Source of the DNA: Niallia taxi
GTDB taxonomy: Bacteria; Bacillota; Bacilli; Bacillales; Cytobacillaceae
DNA: 64,000 bases
Assembly (NCBI RefSeq): GCF_032818155.1
Contig: NZ_CP102590.1
Coordinates: forward strand, 248,001 to 312,000
Direction of reading: 5' to 3'
Within the stretch, counting starts at the first letter, position 1. Each line of letters begins with the position of its first letter. Below are positions 43,612 through 51,972 of this stretch, piece after piece. The position numbers and the translations under genes are program-made. The notes under the pieces are model-generated. The model did no database searches, was not told the origin of the DNA, and was given only the letters and a program-made list of their open reading frames with translations.

Positions 43612-44477
43612 CCCTCGTTCCTCCGATCCAAATCCAGTAATACAGCAGCATTATCATGAAAAATATTCGCTTCAAGCTTAGGATTTAACTGCAAATCCTG
43701 TACAGCCCAAACAAGCCTTTTAGGATCAACTCTTGGTGCATTAGAGCCAAAAACAATCTGCTTGGCAAGGCTTCGCTTTATATTGTTTAGACCAATCTGC
43801 TGCTCAAGCACCTGTCTAACTGAATCAGATGGAGTACCACTGAAAAGGATAGATGTATCAAAATAAACATTTTTGTATTTAACTCCAAGCATAAAGGCTT
43901 CAGAAACCCATGGCCACGCAAATTGTGCAATGATAACCTTTAAGGCTGGAAAATCTTGAATGACTTTTTCGAGCATTAGCGGATGTGCCAATGCCGCTTG
44001 ACCTATTGGTGATAAGCTCATGCCACAGTGAAAAAAGATCGGTATGTCTAGTTCACAGCAAAGCTGATAGATTGGATAAGCATAATCTTTATTGTTTATA
44101 TCAAATTGCTGTAAGGAAGGATCTAATTTCAGTCCTTTTAGTCCATATTCCTTGATTGATTTTTCAAGCTCCACTACTGCATTAGGACTCTTGGGATCGA
44201 CGGAAGCGAAACCAATAAAGCGGGAGTTTTTTTCCATCAACCAGGAAATTTGTTCATTTGTGACGAGCTTACAGCCATGTGCAGTGGTGCAATCAATTGG
44301 CATTATAACCGCCTTTTCAATGCCCGCCGCATCAAGCTGATACATATGGGACGCAAGTGAGTGCGGTGAACTGTAAACACCATAAACATCCTTAACGTAT
44401 TTTTCGAGTGCTGGGTCTTGATCAACGATTTCCTTTATATGCAGCGGGTGCTGATGAATATCAATCAGAATAATCAC
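43608..44477 (-). CDS. Amidohydrolase-family metal-dependent hydrolase
   Basis: The TIM-barrel protein is about 289 aa, of the amidohydrolase-2 type. The N-terminal metal motif is IDIHQHPLHI, and IFFHCG (about residue 142) supplies a later ligand. LDPSLQQFD and GSNAPRVDPKRL mark the later strands; the usual Asp of the TD/SD motif is replaced by Asn (GSNAPR). The reaction cannot be told from sequence: hydrolysis, decarboxylation and lactone cleavage are all known. It may process the amine part or a lactone. The GTG start has AAAGG unusually close. It is coupled to yjbQ. Confidence 0.8.
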   Translation of the reverse strand: MIILIDIHQHPLHIKEIVDQDPALEKYVKDVYGVYSSPHSLASHMYQLDAAGIEKAVIMPIDCTTAHGCKLVTNEQISWLMEKNSRFIGFASVDPKSPNAVVELEKSIKEYGLKGLKLDPSLQQFDINNKDYAYPIYQLCCELDIPIFFHCGMSLSPIGQAALAHPLMLEKVIQDFPALKVIIAQFAWPWVSEAFMLGVKYKNVYFDTSILFSGTPSDSVRQVLEQQIGLNNIKRSLAKQIVFGSNAPRVDPKRLVWAVQDLQLNPKLEANIFHDNAAVLLDLDRRNEG

Positions 44478-44497
44478 TACCTTTCATTAGAATGGTG

Positions 44498-44532
44498 TGC
44501 TGAAGGAGTATGTTAAGAATACTCCTTCAGCA
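44498..44532 (-). other. Intercistronic stem-loop between FrlB-like and amidohydrolase genes
   Basis: A perfect 14-bp stem (44498-44511 with 44519-44532) with a 7-base loop begins 7 bases after the deglycase stop. No U run follows on the minus strand, so read-through with differential transcript stability is more likely than termination. Confidence 0.7.
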
Positions 44533-44539
44533 TTTGCTA

Positions 44540-45553
44540 TTAGTAAGCAAGTGTCCGGTAATATCTTCTCTTATCCAATGAATGACCGCGCTTATCCTCT
44601 AAATGAATACTCACACGTTGCAAAGCAGTTGCTAGGACGAGCGGTGCTAAATACTTTCTGAATTCTGTGCTGATACCCTCAAGAGCATAGTCTTTTGTAT
44701 CAAAGATCGTTAGCTTTTTCGTAAAGTCATTCGCAAAATTCTCAACACGATCCATTAATGGACGAGTCTCATCCTCTGATTTTAAAAGAATCATACTCAT
44801 ATTCTCATCAACAATCTCGATTGTGCCATGGAAAAACTCTGCAGCATGAATCGCCTTTGTCGGAATCCATTGCATTTCCTCCAGCACACACATGGAATAA
44901 GCATATGTTCTGCCCCATGCAGTGCCAGAGCCGACAAGCATATGATACGTTTCATCCTTATATTTATTGGCAAAATCCTCTGCCTTTTTATCACTGTCTT
45001 GTTTCACTTGTACTAATTGATCGGGTATTGCCTCTAATTGAGAGATAAATCTTTCATAGTCTTGAAACTCACCGTTGTTATGAATCAAGCGGAAAATAAC
45101 GATATACATTTGCAGATTAATAGAATCTGCCGCAAAATCATTTTCAGCATAGTTAGCAATTGGATAATCAACGATATTCGCTAAAGCAGTTCCCATTTCA
45201 CCAACTAAGCCAAGCGTTGTTGCTCCTCTTTGCTTACAGAATTCCGCTGCAGCAACTGTTTCTGCAGTTGTCCCTGATAACGATGACAAAATAACAAGCG
45301 AATCCTCGCCAAATTGCTTATGGTTTTGCAGCATAAACTCTGAAGCAATCTCCGCGTATGTTGGAATTGTTGAAATCGAATTTAGCATATAATCAAATGG
45401 ATACATAATCGCAATCGAACCGCCTGATCCAAGCAAAAAGATATTTTTAAATTTTTTCTTGGAGATTTCATCAACCTTTGCTTCAATTTCGCCTCTTAAT
45501 CCAACTGCCCCTATTGTGACTTTTAAATAGTTTTCCTGATTAAATTTTAACAA
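44540..45553 (-). CDS. SIS-domain protein, FrlB-like fructosamine-6-phosphate deglycase
   Basis: The protein is about 337 aa. Two SIS domains are visible: GSGGSIAIMYPF near residue 43 and SSLSGTTAETVAAAEF near 91 in the first, GSGTAWGRTYAYSMCVLEEMQW near 205 in the second. The EFFHGTIEIV segment corresponds to the region holding the catalytic His of FraB/FrlB enzymes. The C-terminal DKRRYYRTLAY matches the FrlB ending. FrlB cleaves fructoselysine-6-phosphate to glucose-6-phosphate and lysine. The TTG start has AAGGAGTG about 8 bases upstream. It is the first gene of its operon, with palindromic operators in front. Confidence 0.85.
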   Translation of the reverse strand: MLKFNQENYLKVTIGAVGLRGEIEAKVDEISKKKFKNIFLLGSGGSIAIMYPFDYMLNSISTIPTYAEIASEFMLQNHKQFGEDSLVILSSLSGTTAETVAAAEFCKQRGATTLGLVGEMGTALANIVDYPIANYAENDFAADSINLQMYIVIFRLIHNNGEFQDYERFISQLEAIPDQLVQVKQDSDKKAEDFANKYKDETYHMLVGSGTAWGRTYAYSMCVLEEMQWIPTKAIHAAEFFHGTIEIVDENMSMILLKSEDETRPLMDRVENFANDFTKKLTIFDTKDYALEGISTEFRKYLAPLVLATALQRVSIHLEDKRGHSLDKRRYYRTLAY

Positions 45554-45583
45554 TGGTAATCACTCCTTATCTGATTGTATTTC

Positions 45584-45595
45584 TGGTATATACCA
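45584..45595 (-). promoter_or_regulatory. Operator palindrome TGGTATATACCA, FrlB-like operon, proximal
   Basis: This exact 12-bp palindrome begins 30 bases before the deglycase start codon, between promoter and ribosome binding site, where a bound repressor would block elongation. Confidence 0.75.
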
Positions 45596-45792
45596 AAAAT
45601 AAGAAAATAGTTTTGTGTTGTTGCAGATAATAATGGTACGGGATAAATCATAGGAACCTGCTTTGATGGCTGTAACGGAAGAAGTTAAAAACTCTTGTTG
45701 AAAAGTTTCGTAATGTGGTAAGGTGCTAGTTTGTTCCCTATGTATCAGTATTTCTTTAAATAACACATAGATGACGTGAATTCTTTATATAC

Positions 45793-45804
45793 TGGTATAT
45801 ACCA
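45793..45804 (-). promoter_or_regulatory. Operator palindrome TGGTATATACCA, upstream pair, first copy
   Basis: This exact copy lies 26 bp (centre to centre) from the next copy at 45819 and about 209 bp from the proximal operator. That spacing would allow looping between sites. The promoter itself could not be fixed. Confidence 0.75.
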
Positions 45805-45818
45805 AATCATTGTTGATA

Positions 45819-45830
45819 TGGTATATACCA
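45819..45830 (-). promoter_or_regulatory. Operator palindrome TGGTATATACCA, upstream pair, second copy
   Basis: This exact copy forms a tandem pair with 45793-45804. The intervening leader (45596-45792) has no convincing gene. Confidence 0.75.
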
Positions 45831-45906
45831 AGATTTACTTTGATATTAACACAGTCTGTTATTTTGTACAATATTCTAAATTATATTTATTTTTCGACAA
45901 ATTTCC

Positions 45907-47319
45907 TCAACTATTAAAGATTCGATATAACCGCTCTACTGCTTCGACAATCTTGTCTTCCTCCACATTGGCAAAGCCTAATACCAGCTTAATCCCTTTC
46001 TCCTTCGTACAGATGTCCTTTAACAAGAAACGTTTCATACTATAAATCTCAAGCTTTTCTTTCACGGCTCTTTCCTCTATTTCCTGATAGCTTTTTTCTG
46101 AATGAACATGAGCAAGAAAATGCAAGCCTGCAGGGACAGCGTCTACTTCGATTTTATGAGAAAACCTTTTATCAAGCTCTGTGATTAACCGCTTTCTGCG
46201 CGACTCATAGTGGTGGTTCATCTTCTTGACATGTTTTGCATAATTCCCACTTTCTATAAAATAATGCAAGGTGTAAAGCATTAATGAATTACTGTACTGG
46301 ATGAAATTAGTGTAATATTGCCGATATTTTCTTAACAATTCAGGAGGTAAAACCATATAGCTGATCCGCATTCCAGGCAGCACTGTTTTTGAAAAGGTAC
46401 CCATGTAAATAACGCGTTGATTTCGATCTAAGCTCTGTAAGGAAGGAATATTATCTGTCTCATATTTAAATTCACTGTCATAGTCATCCTCCACAATATA
46501 TCTATCATCCCCTTTTGCTGCCCAGTTCAACAGCTCGATTCTTCTTGAAATCGGCATGATTTTACCTGTAGGAAATTGATGGGACGGTGTCACAAATACA
46601 ATATTGGCATTTGTAGCTTCTACATCTGCCAGTTTGATTCCTTGGTCATCTAAGGATATCGGCTCAACAGCAAAATTCATTTTTTTTAGCAGCTCGTAAA
46701 AGCGGGCATACCCTGGATTTTCTAATGCGATGACAGAATTATGGTTCATACATTCCATCAATTGATCAACCAATAATTGTGTACCTGCTCCAATCACGAT
46801 TTGTTCTGGTTCACAATTAACACCACGTGAAATAGCAATCATGCGACTAATTGTTTCCCTCACTTCATATGGTCCCTGGCTGTAAGTCATTTCGGATAGC
46901 TCTCTTGTATAGGACTTAATCGCTTTTTCCTGACACTTCAGCCATTCCTTAAATGGAAAATAGGAAATATCAGAAGTCATATGTGAAAGGGACAGCCACC
47001 CATCTCGACGTACTGGTTTTTCTCTTAAGTCTTCAGGCAGTTTATCTGTACCCCCGCTTTCTTGTTGTACAAATTCTGTTATGTTTTCTACAAAATAGCC
47101 TTTTCGTTCCTGTGTGTAAATATAGCCTTCTGCCAACAGCTGTTCATAGCCAATCTTTACTGAATTAATACTAACATCCAAGCCTTCCGCTAATGCTCTT
47201 TTCGATGGCAATTTTTCATGGGCCTTCAGTTTACCATTGAGTATATTGTCTTTAATTCCTGCGTAAATTTGCTGGTAAATAAAATTGGTATCTCGTTGTT
47301 TATCAATTAATAGGAACAT
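45907..47319 (-). CDS. gabR: MocR-type regulator GabR
   Basis: The protein is about 470 aa. A GntR winged helix (KLPSKRALAEGLDVSINSVKIGYEQLLAEGY, about residues 37-67) is fused to a fold-type I aminotransferase-like domain with FVTPSHQFPTGKIMP and the PLP-lysine region GTFSKTVLPGMRISY. In B. subtilis GabR binds PLP and GABA to activate gabTD and represses itself. It is divergent from gabT with 106 bases between, the same arrangement. It starts at ATG 47319 with GGAGGAGAG just upstream. Confidence 0.93.
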   Translation of the reverse strand: MFLLIDKQRDTNFIYQQIYAGIKDNILNGKLKAHEKLPSKRALAEGLDVSINSVKIGYEQLLAEGYIYTQERKGYFVENITEFVQQESGGTDKLPEDLREKPVRRDGWLSLSHMTSDISYFPFKEWLKCQEKAIKSYTRELSEMTYSQGPYEVRETISRMIAISRGVNCEPEQIVIGAGTQLLVDQLMECMNHNSVIALENPGYARFYELLKKMNFAVEPISLDDQGIKLADVEATNANIVFVTPSHQFPTGKIMPISRRIELLNWAAKGDDRYIVEDDYDSEFKYETDNIPSLQSLDRNQRVIYMGTFSKTVLPGMRISYMVLPPELLRKYRQYYTNFIQYSNSLMLYTLHYFIESGNYAKHVKKMNHHYESRRKRLITELDKRFSHKIEVDAVPAGLHFLAHVHSEKSYQEIEERAVKEKLEIYSMKRFLLKDICTKEKGIKLVLGFANVEEDKIVEAVERLYRIFNS

Positions 47320-47330
47320 ACTCTCCTCCC

Positions 47331-47344
47331 ATCTGGTACCAGAT
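47331..47344. promoter_or_regulatory. Candidate GabR operator palindrome
   Basis: ATCTGGTACCAGAT is a perfect 14-bp palindrome 11 bases before the gabR start codon. A partial TTTGGTGC lies 14 bases beyond it toward gabT. B. subtilis GabR binds repeated ATACCA-like half-sites, so the match is suggestive only. Confidence 0.5.
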
Positions 47345-47425
47345 TTTTTTCAGATTTGGTGCTTTTTATTATATCAGATTATTGCCATAATTCTCTCATA
47401 ATCTATCGACAAGGGAGAGACTAAG

Positions 47426-48727
47426 ATGCCAACCTCTTATTCACTAACAGCACAATTACAGGAAAAAAGAGCTAAATACGTGCCGAAGGGTGTCAGTAAC
47501 GGCAATTTAAATTTTGTCAAAGATGCCAAAGGAGCAACGGTAACAGATATTGATAATAGAGAATGGATTGATTTTGCCGGTGCAATCGGAACATTAAACG
47601 TCGGCCACAGTCACCCGAAAGTAACGGCTGCTGTTAAAAACCAGGTAGAAAAGTTTTTGCATCCTGGCTTTAACGTCATGATGTACGAGGGCTATATTAA
47701 TCTTGCAGAAAAACTATGCCAAATTACTCCTGGAGATTTTGAAAAACAAGCGATTTTCTTTAACTCTGGAGCAGAAGCGGTTGAAAATGCGATTAAAATT
47801 GCGCGCCGCTATACGAATAGACCTGCAGTCGTTTCGTTTGTCCGAGGGTATCACGGCCGCACTAATTTAACTATGGGCATGACAAGTAAGGTGAAGCCAT
47901 ATAAGTTCGGGTTTGGTCCCTTCGCTCCCGAAATCTATCAAGCTCCTTTTCCATATTTGTATCATAAACCAGCTGGAATGACAGACGAGGAATATGTAGA
48001 CCAGGTTATTCAAGACTTTGAGGATTTCTTTATCGCAACAGTTGCACCAGAAATGGTCGCTTGTATTGTGATGGAACCAGTACAAGGTGAAGGCGGGTTT
48101 GTTATCCCTCCAAAGAAATTTGTCCAAGCAGTGAAGCAATTCTGTGAGTCACATGGAATTGTATTTGTGGCAGATGAAATTCAAACTGGCTTTGGCCGTA
48201 CTGGCAAATTATTTGCAATCGAGCATTTTGATGTGACTCCTGACTTAATCACTGTATCCAAATCACTAGCCGCTGGTCTGCCGTTAAGCGGTGTTGTCGG
48301 TAAAACAGACATATTAAATGTTGCGGATCCTGGCGAGCTTGGTGGCACATATGCAGGCAGTCCTGTTGCATGTGCGGCAGCATTAGCAGTTATTGATATT
48401 GTAGCAGAAGAAAATTTGGTAGCAAAAGCAGAAATCATCGGGCAAACCATCGAAGCGAAATTGCAGACGCTTCGTACAAGACATGACTTTATCGGCGATA
48501 TCCGCCGCTTAGGAGCAATGGTTGCTTGTGAGATTGTAGAGGGTCAGGGAAACAAAAAGCCAAACAAAATAAAAACAGCACAAATTACAAAATTTGCAAA
48601 TGAAAATGGATTACTACTCCTTTCAGCAGGCCTTAAAAGTAATGTCATTCGCTTCTTAGCTCCACTTGTTATTACAGATGAAGAGCTGGAAACGGGATTA
48701 GCAATTCTTGAAAAAGCTTTTGAATAA
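47426..48727 (+). CDS. gabT: 4-aminobutyrate aminotransferase
   Basis: GabT, about 433 aa, moves the amino group of GABA to 2-oxoglutarate, forming succinate semialdehyde and glutamate. Class III aminotransferase motifs are FFNSGAEAVENAIKIAR (about residues 111-127), FVADEIQTGFGRTG and the PLP-lysine in TVSKSLAAGLPLSG. It starts at ATG 47426 behind AAGGGAGAG. gabD follows after 13 bases and gabR is divergent, which supports GABA over other class III substrates. Confidence 0.95.
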   Translation: MPTSYSLTAQLQEKRAKYVPKGVSNGNLNFVKDAKGATVTDIDNREWIDFAGAIGTLNVGHSHPKVTAAVKNQVEKFLHPGFNVMMYEGYINLAEKLCQITPGDFEKQAIFFNSGAEAVENAIKIARRYTNRPAVVSFVRGYHGRTNLTMGMTSKVKPYKFGFGPFAPEIYQAPFPYLYHKPAGMTDEEYVDQVIQDFEDFFIATVAPEMVACIVMEPVQGEGGFVIPPKKFVQAVKQFCESHGIVFVADEIQTGFGRTGKLFAIEHFDVTPDLITVSKSLAAGLPLSGVVGKTDILNVADPGELGGTYAGSPVACAAALAVIDIVAEENLVAKAEIIGQTIEAKLQTLRTRHDFIGDIRRLGAMVACEIVEGQGNKKPNKIKTAQITKFANENGLLLLSAGLKSNVIRFLAPLVITDEELETGLAILEKAFE

Positions 48728-48740
48728 GGGTGGGATATAG

Positions 48741-50132
48741 ATGACCAATATATTAGAAGTAAAAAATCCGGCGACAGGTCAAGTTATTCAAGCGATTCCT
48801 ATTAATACAAAGGAGGAAATTAAACAAGCCATTAAAAACGGCCATAAAAGCTTTAAAAAATGGGCAGGAATCCATGCTCATGAGCGCTCCCGTTTGCTGA
48901 AAAATTGGGCGCAAATCATACAAGCACATAAAGCAGACATCGCTGAAGTTATGACATTAGAAAACGGCAAGCCTTTGGCAGAATCACTCGGAGAAGTCGA
49001 TTATGCGACAAGCTATATTGACTGGTATGCAGAGGAAGCAAAACGCATTTACGGAAGAACGGTGCCTGCAACCTCTGAAACAAAAAGGATTGTTGTAACA
49101 AAACAGCCAATCGGCTTAGTTGCTGCCATAACACCATGGAATTTTCCTGCGGCGATGATGACGAGAAAAGCAGCACCAGCATTGGCTGCAGGCTGTCCGT
49201 TTATTGTCAAACCAGCTCCTGAGACACCATTAACAACGATGAGGCTGATCGAGCTTGCACACGAAGCTGGTATTCCTGTTGATGTCATTCAATATGTAAA
49301 TGGTGATGGACCTGATATTGGCGAATTGTTTACTAGCAGTGAGTATATTCGTAAAATTACGTTTACAGGGTCGACACCTGTTGGGAAGCAGCTAATGAAA
49401 AACAGTGCAGATACTGTCAAACATATGACGATGGAATTAGGCGGTCATGCCCCACTCATCGTTGCAGAGGATGCAGATCTCGAATTTGCTGTGCAGCAAA
49501 CAATGCTGACAAAATTCCGCAATGCCGGCCAAACATGCGTTTGTGCGAACAGAATTATTGTTCATGAAAGTATTGCCGAGGTTTTCTCAACAAAGCTTGC
49601 AGAAGCAGTCAATAAATTAAAGGTTGGTAATGGCCTTGATGAAGCTACACAGATAGGACCAATCATTAACGAAAAAGGCTATAACAAAATAGTCAAGCAA
49701 ATCAATGATGCCCTTGCTAAAGGCGCAGTCGCTCTTGCAGGAAATCATTATACCGCAAATACAGAATACGGTTATTACTTTGTTCACCCAACTGTTTTAA
49801 CAAACGTAACCCTTGATATGACCATTATGCAGGAGGAAACATTTGGACCAGTTGCGCCAATTATTACGTTTAAGAATTTAAAGGAAGCGGTCGAAATCGC
49901 GAATGGCACACCATATGGTTTAGCTGCTTACTTCTTTACAAATAACTATAAAACAGGCATCTATTTGAGCGAAAATCTCGATTTTGGGATTGTTGGCTGG
50001 AATGATGGTGCACCATCTGGAGCTCATATTCCGTTTGGAGGCATGAAGGAAAGCGGGATTGGCCGTGAAGGCGGCTTGGAAGGAATGGAACCATATTTAG
50101 AGACAAAGTATTTATCCATTGGCAATCTGTAA
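48741..50132 (+). CDS. gabD: Succinate-semialdehyde dehydrogenase
   Basis: GabD, about 463 aa, oxidises succinate semialdehyde to succinate and completes GABA breakdown. Aldehyde dehydrogenase motifs are [20 protein letters not shown], the catalytic Glu in MELGGHAP and the catalytic Cys in [11 protein letters not shown]; the paired cysteines CVC are typical of succinate-semialdehyde enzymes. It lies directly behind gabT and is followed by a strong terminator. Confidence 0.95.
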   Translation: MTNILEVKNPATGQVIQAIPINTKEEIKQAIKNGHKSFKKWAGIHAHERSRLLKNWAQIIQAHKADIAEVMTLENGKPLAESLGEVDYATSYIDWYAEEAKRIYGRTVPATSETKRIVVTKQPIGLVAAITPWNFPAAMMTRKAAPALAAGCPFIVKPAPETPLTTMRLIELAHEAGIPVDVIQYVNGDGPDIGELFTSSEYIRKITFTGSTPVGKQLMKNSADTVKHMTMELGGHAPLIVAEDADLEFAVQQTMLTKFRNAGQTCVCANRIIVHESIAEVFSTKLAEAVNKLKVGNGLDEATQIGPIINEKGYNKIVKQINDALAKGAVALAGNHYTANTEYGYYFVHPTVLTNVTLDMTIMQEETFGPVAPIITFKNLKEAVEIANGTPYGLAAYFFTNNYKTGIYLSENLDFGIVGWNDGAPSGAHIPFGGMKESGIGREGGLEGMEPYLETKYLSIGNL

Positions 50133-50140
50133 GTAATTAT

Positions 50141-50182
50141 GATAAAAGGCTTGAGCTATCGGATAGCTCAAGCCTTTTTATC
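50141..50182. terminator. Bidirectional terminator after gabD
   Basis: A near-perfect 20-bp stem (50141-50160 with 50162-50182, one bulged base) and T/A runs on both sides lie between convergent gabD and the racemase gene. Confidence 0.92.
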
Positions 50183-50186
50183 ATTT

Positions 50187-51311
50187 TTATACAGCTACAC
50201 TCTCGTTAACTACCACTTTCTTCTCAACCGTAAATTGATCAAGTGCTTGATCATCTATATCATAGCCAATACCTGCTTGTTGTGGCACATCCACAAATGT
50301 GCCGTTTAGCTCGATTTCTGGTTTAATGATATCTTGGTTGTAATAGCGGGAGGATGCTGCAATATCATTTGGCAATGTGAAGCCTGATAGTGTAGCAACT
50401 GCGACGTTATGTGCACGCGCGATACCTGAATCTACCATGCCGCCACACCATACTGGAATTCCGTGGCTCTCACAAAGTGCTTGGATTTTTTTCGCTTCTG
50501 TTAAACCGCCGACACGGCCTACTTTAATGTTGATGATGCCACAGCTTCCTAGTTCAATTGCTTTGCGTGCATCCTCGACTGTATTGATGCTTTCATCAAG
50601 ACAAATTATTGTGTTGATTTGGGCTTGCAGTGTTGCATGGTCTACAATGTCGTCATGATCAAGTGGCTGTTCGATCATGATTAAATCTAATTTATCCAGC
50701 TCCTTGAATACTTCGATATCATCTAATGTGTAAGCAGAGTTAGCATCTGCCATTAGCATTATGTCGCTGAATTGCTCGCGGACAGCTTTCATGATTTCAA
50801 CATCTTTACCTGGTTTGATTTTGATTTTAACTCGTCTGTAGCCTTCATCTAAATAGCCTTGCACAATCTTAACCATTGTGGCTGCGTCCTTTTGAATACC
50901 AATGCTGACGCCTGTTTCTACTTGTGTTTTCGTTCCGCCAAGAAGCTGGTAAACAGGCTTGTTTTCGATTTTTGCATACAAATCCCAAAGTGCACAGTTA
51001 ATTGATGATTTTGCTAGGTTGTTTTTACGGATATGCTCGAAGATTGTGCTTGTTTCGTCAGGATGAGCAATATCGCCTGCTTTAAGCAATAATGGAATTA
51101 AGCAATCCTGTAATGCTGCCCAACAGCCGTTTACGAACTCTTCATTGTATAATGGGTATTCAAATGCAGAACACTCCCCGTAACCAACTTTCCCTTCGCC
51201 ATGAATCTCAACAATGATGCATTTTTTTGCCGTCATTGCCGCAAAGCTTGTTTCAAATGGTGCTTTCAATGGAATATCAACTTTTCTGAGAACAATTTTA
51301 TCAATTTTCAT
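50187..51311 (-). CDS. Enolase-superfamily N-acylamino acid racemase / dipeptide epimerase
   Basis: The protein is about 374 aa. Muconate-lactonizing subgroup residues are present: KIKIK (catalytic Lys pair, about residue 160), metal ligands in MADANSAY, EQPL and CLDES, and the second catalytic Lys in NIKVGRVGG. The family mixes o-succinylbenzoate synthase (MenC), N-succinylamino acid racemase and dipeptide epimerase. Co-location with an M20 peptidase, a transporter and a GntR regulator, away from men genes, favours a racemase or epimerase. ATG 51311 has AAGGAGTG 7 bases upstream. Confidence 0.82.
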   Translation of the reverse strand: MKIDKIVLRKVDIPLKAPFETSFAAMTAKKCIIVEIHGEGKVGYGECSAFEYPLYNEEFVNGCWAALQDCLIPLLLKAGDIAHPDETSTIFEHIRKNNLAKSSINCALWDLYAKIENKPVYQLLGGTKTQVETGVSIGIQKDAATMVKIVQGYLDEGYRRVKIKIKPGKDVEIMKAVREQFSDIMLMADANSAYTLDDIEVFKELDKLDLIMIEQPLDHDDIVDHATLQAQINTIICLDESINTVEDARKAIELGSCGIINIKVGRVGGLTEAKKIQALCESHGIPVWCGGMVDSGIARAHNVAVATLSGFTLPNDIAASSRYYNQDIIKPEIELNGTFVDVPQQAGIGYDIDDQALDQFTVEKKVVVNESVAV

Positions 51312-51324
51312 GGTCAAACACTCC

Positions 51325-51972
51325 TTAAGATTGTTTTTTCAAATATTCTTTTAAATTTGTTAATACACGGTTGTTGTGAGTCAGCAGGATGTCCTGCAGC
51401 TCTTCAAACTTAGCTTGTTGTATCAAATCAAGCATCTTCTCATGCTCCGTTATAGAGAGATGGATGCGATTTTCAAATGTGAAGTTGAGGTTTTGGAACA
51501 TTAATAAAGGATATTTTAATTTCAAGTAGAACTCCTTCAGCACATCACTATTCGTTAAACAAATCATGTGATAATGAAAGTTAAAATTCATCAGTGTATA
51601 GTCTACTTGATTTTTCACTGTTTTCATTTGCTTCAATTCATCTTGGAGTGAATTGAACGAATAATCAGATATATCATTTTGGTTTAAGCGGCGAATTGCC
51701 ATTTGTTCGATATTGTTTCTTATTTCGAAAATATCGTACACATCCTGCGCCGAGAATTCCTTAACAAAGCTGCCTTTTCGCGGCACCTTCACAGCAATTC
51801 CCTCCTGCTCCAACCGGTACAGTGCTTCTCTTACAGGTGAACGGCTGACAGAGAATTTCTCCGCATAATCACTTTCTCGAATCCGACTGCCCTGTGGTAA
51901 TTCACCATTTATGATTTGATTGACCATATAATGAAAGATCTCATTGGGCAATTGTTGGGTTTGCAGTAACAT
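51325..51972 (-). CDS. GntR/FCD-family regulator of the racemase-peptidase operon
   Basis: The protein is about 215 aa. A winged helix (RIRESDYAEKFSVSRSPVREALYRLEQEGI, about residues 30-59) is followed by an all-helical FCD ligand domain. ATG 51972 is preferred over an upstream ATG because AGGAAG precedes it. It overlaps the MFS gene and precedes the racemase by 13 bases, so it is inside the operon it probably controls. FCD regulators favour TTGT...ACAA symmetry, matching the ATTGTCGACAAT palindrome at the operon head. Confidence 0.88.
   Translation of the reverse strand: MLLQTQQLPNEIFHYMVNQIINGELPQGSRIRESDYAEKFSVSRSPVREALYRLEQEGIAVKVPRKGSFVKEFSAQDVYDIFEIRNNIEQMAIRRLNQNDISDYSFNSLQDELKQMKTVKNQVDYTLMNFNFHYHMICLTNSDVLKEFYLKLKYPLLMFQNLNFTFENRIHLSITEHEKMLDLIQQAKFEELQDILLTHNNRVLTNLKEYLKKQS

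Noticed and set aside
45560..45766. 68-aa minus-strand frame in the leader of the FrlB-like operon
   Set aside because: The GTG start has no ribosome binding site and the 3' part encodes the operator palindrome itself. A leader peptide is possible but unsupported.
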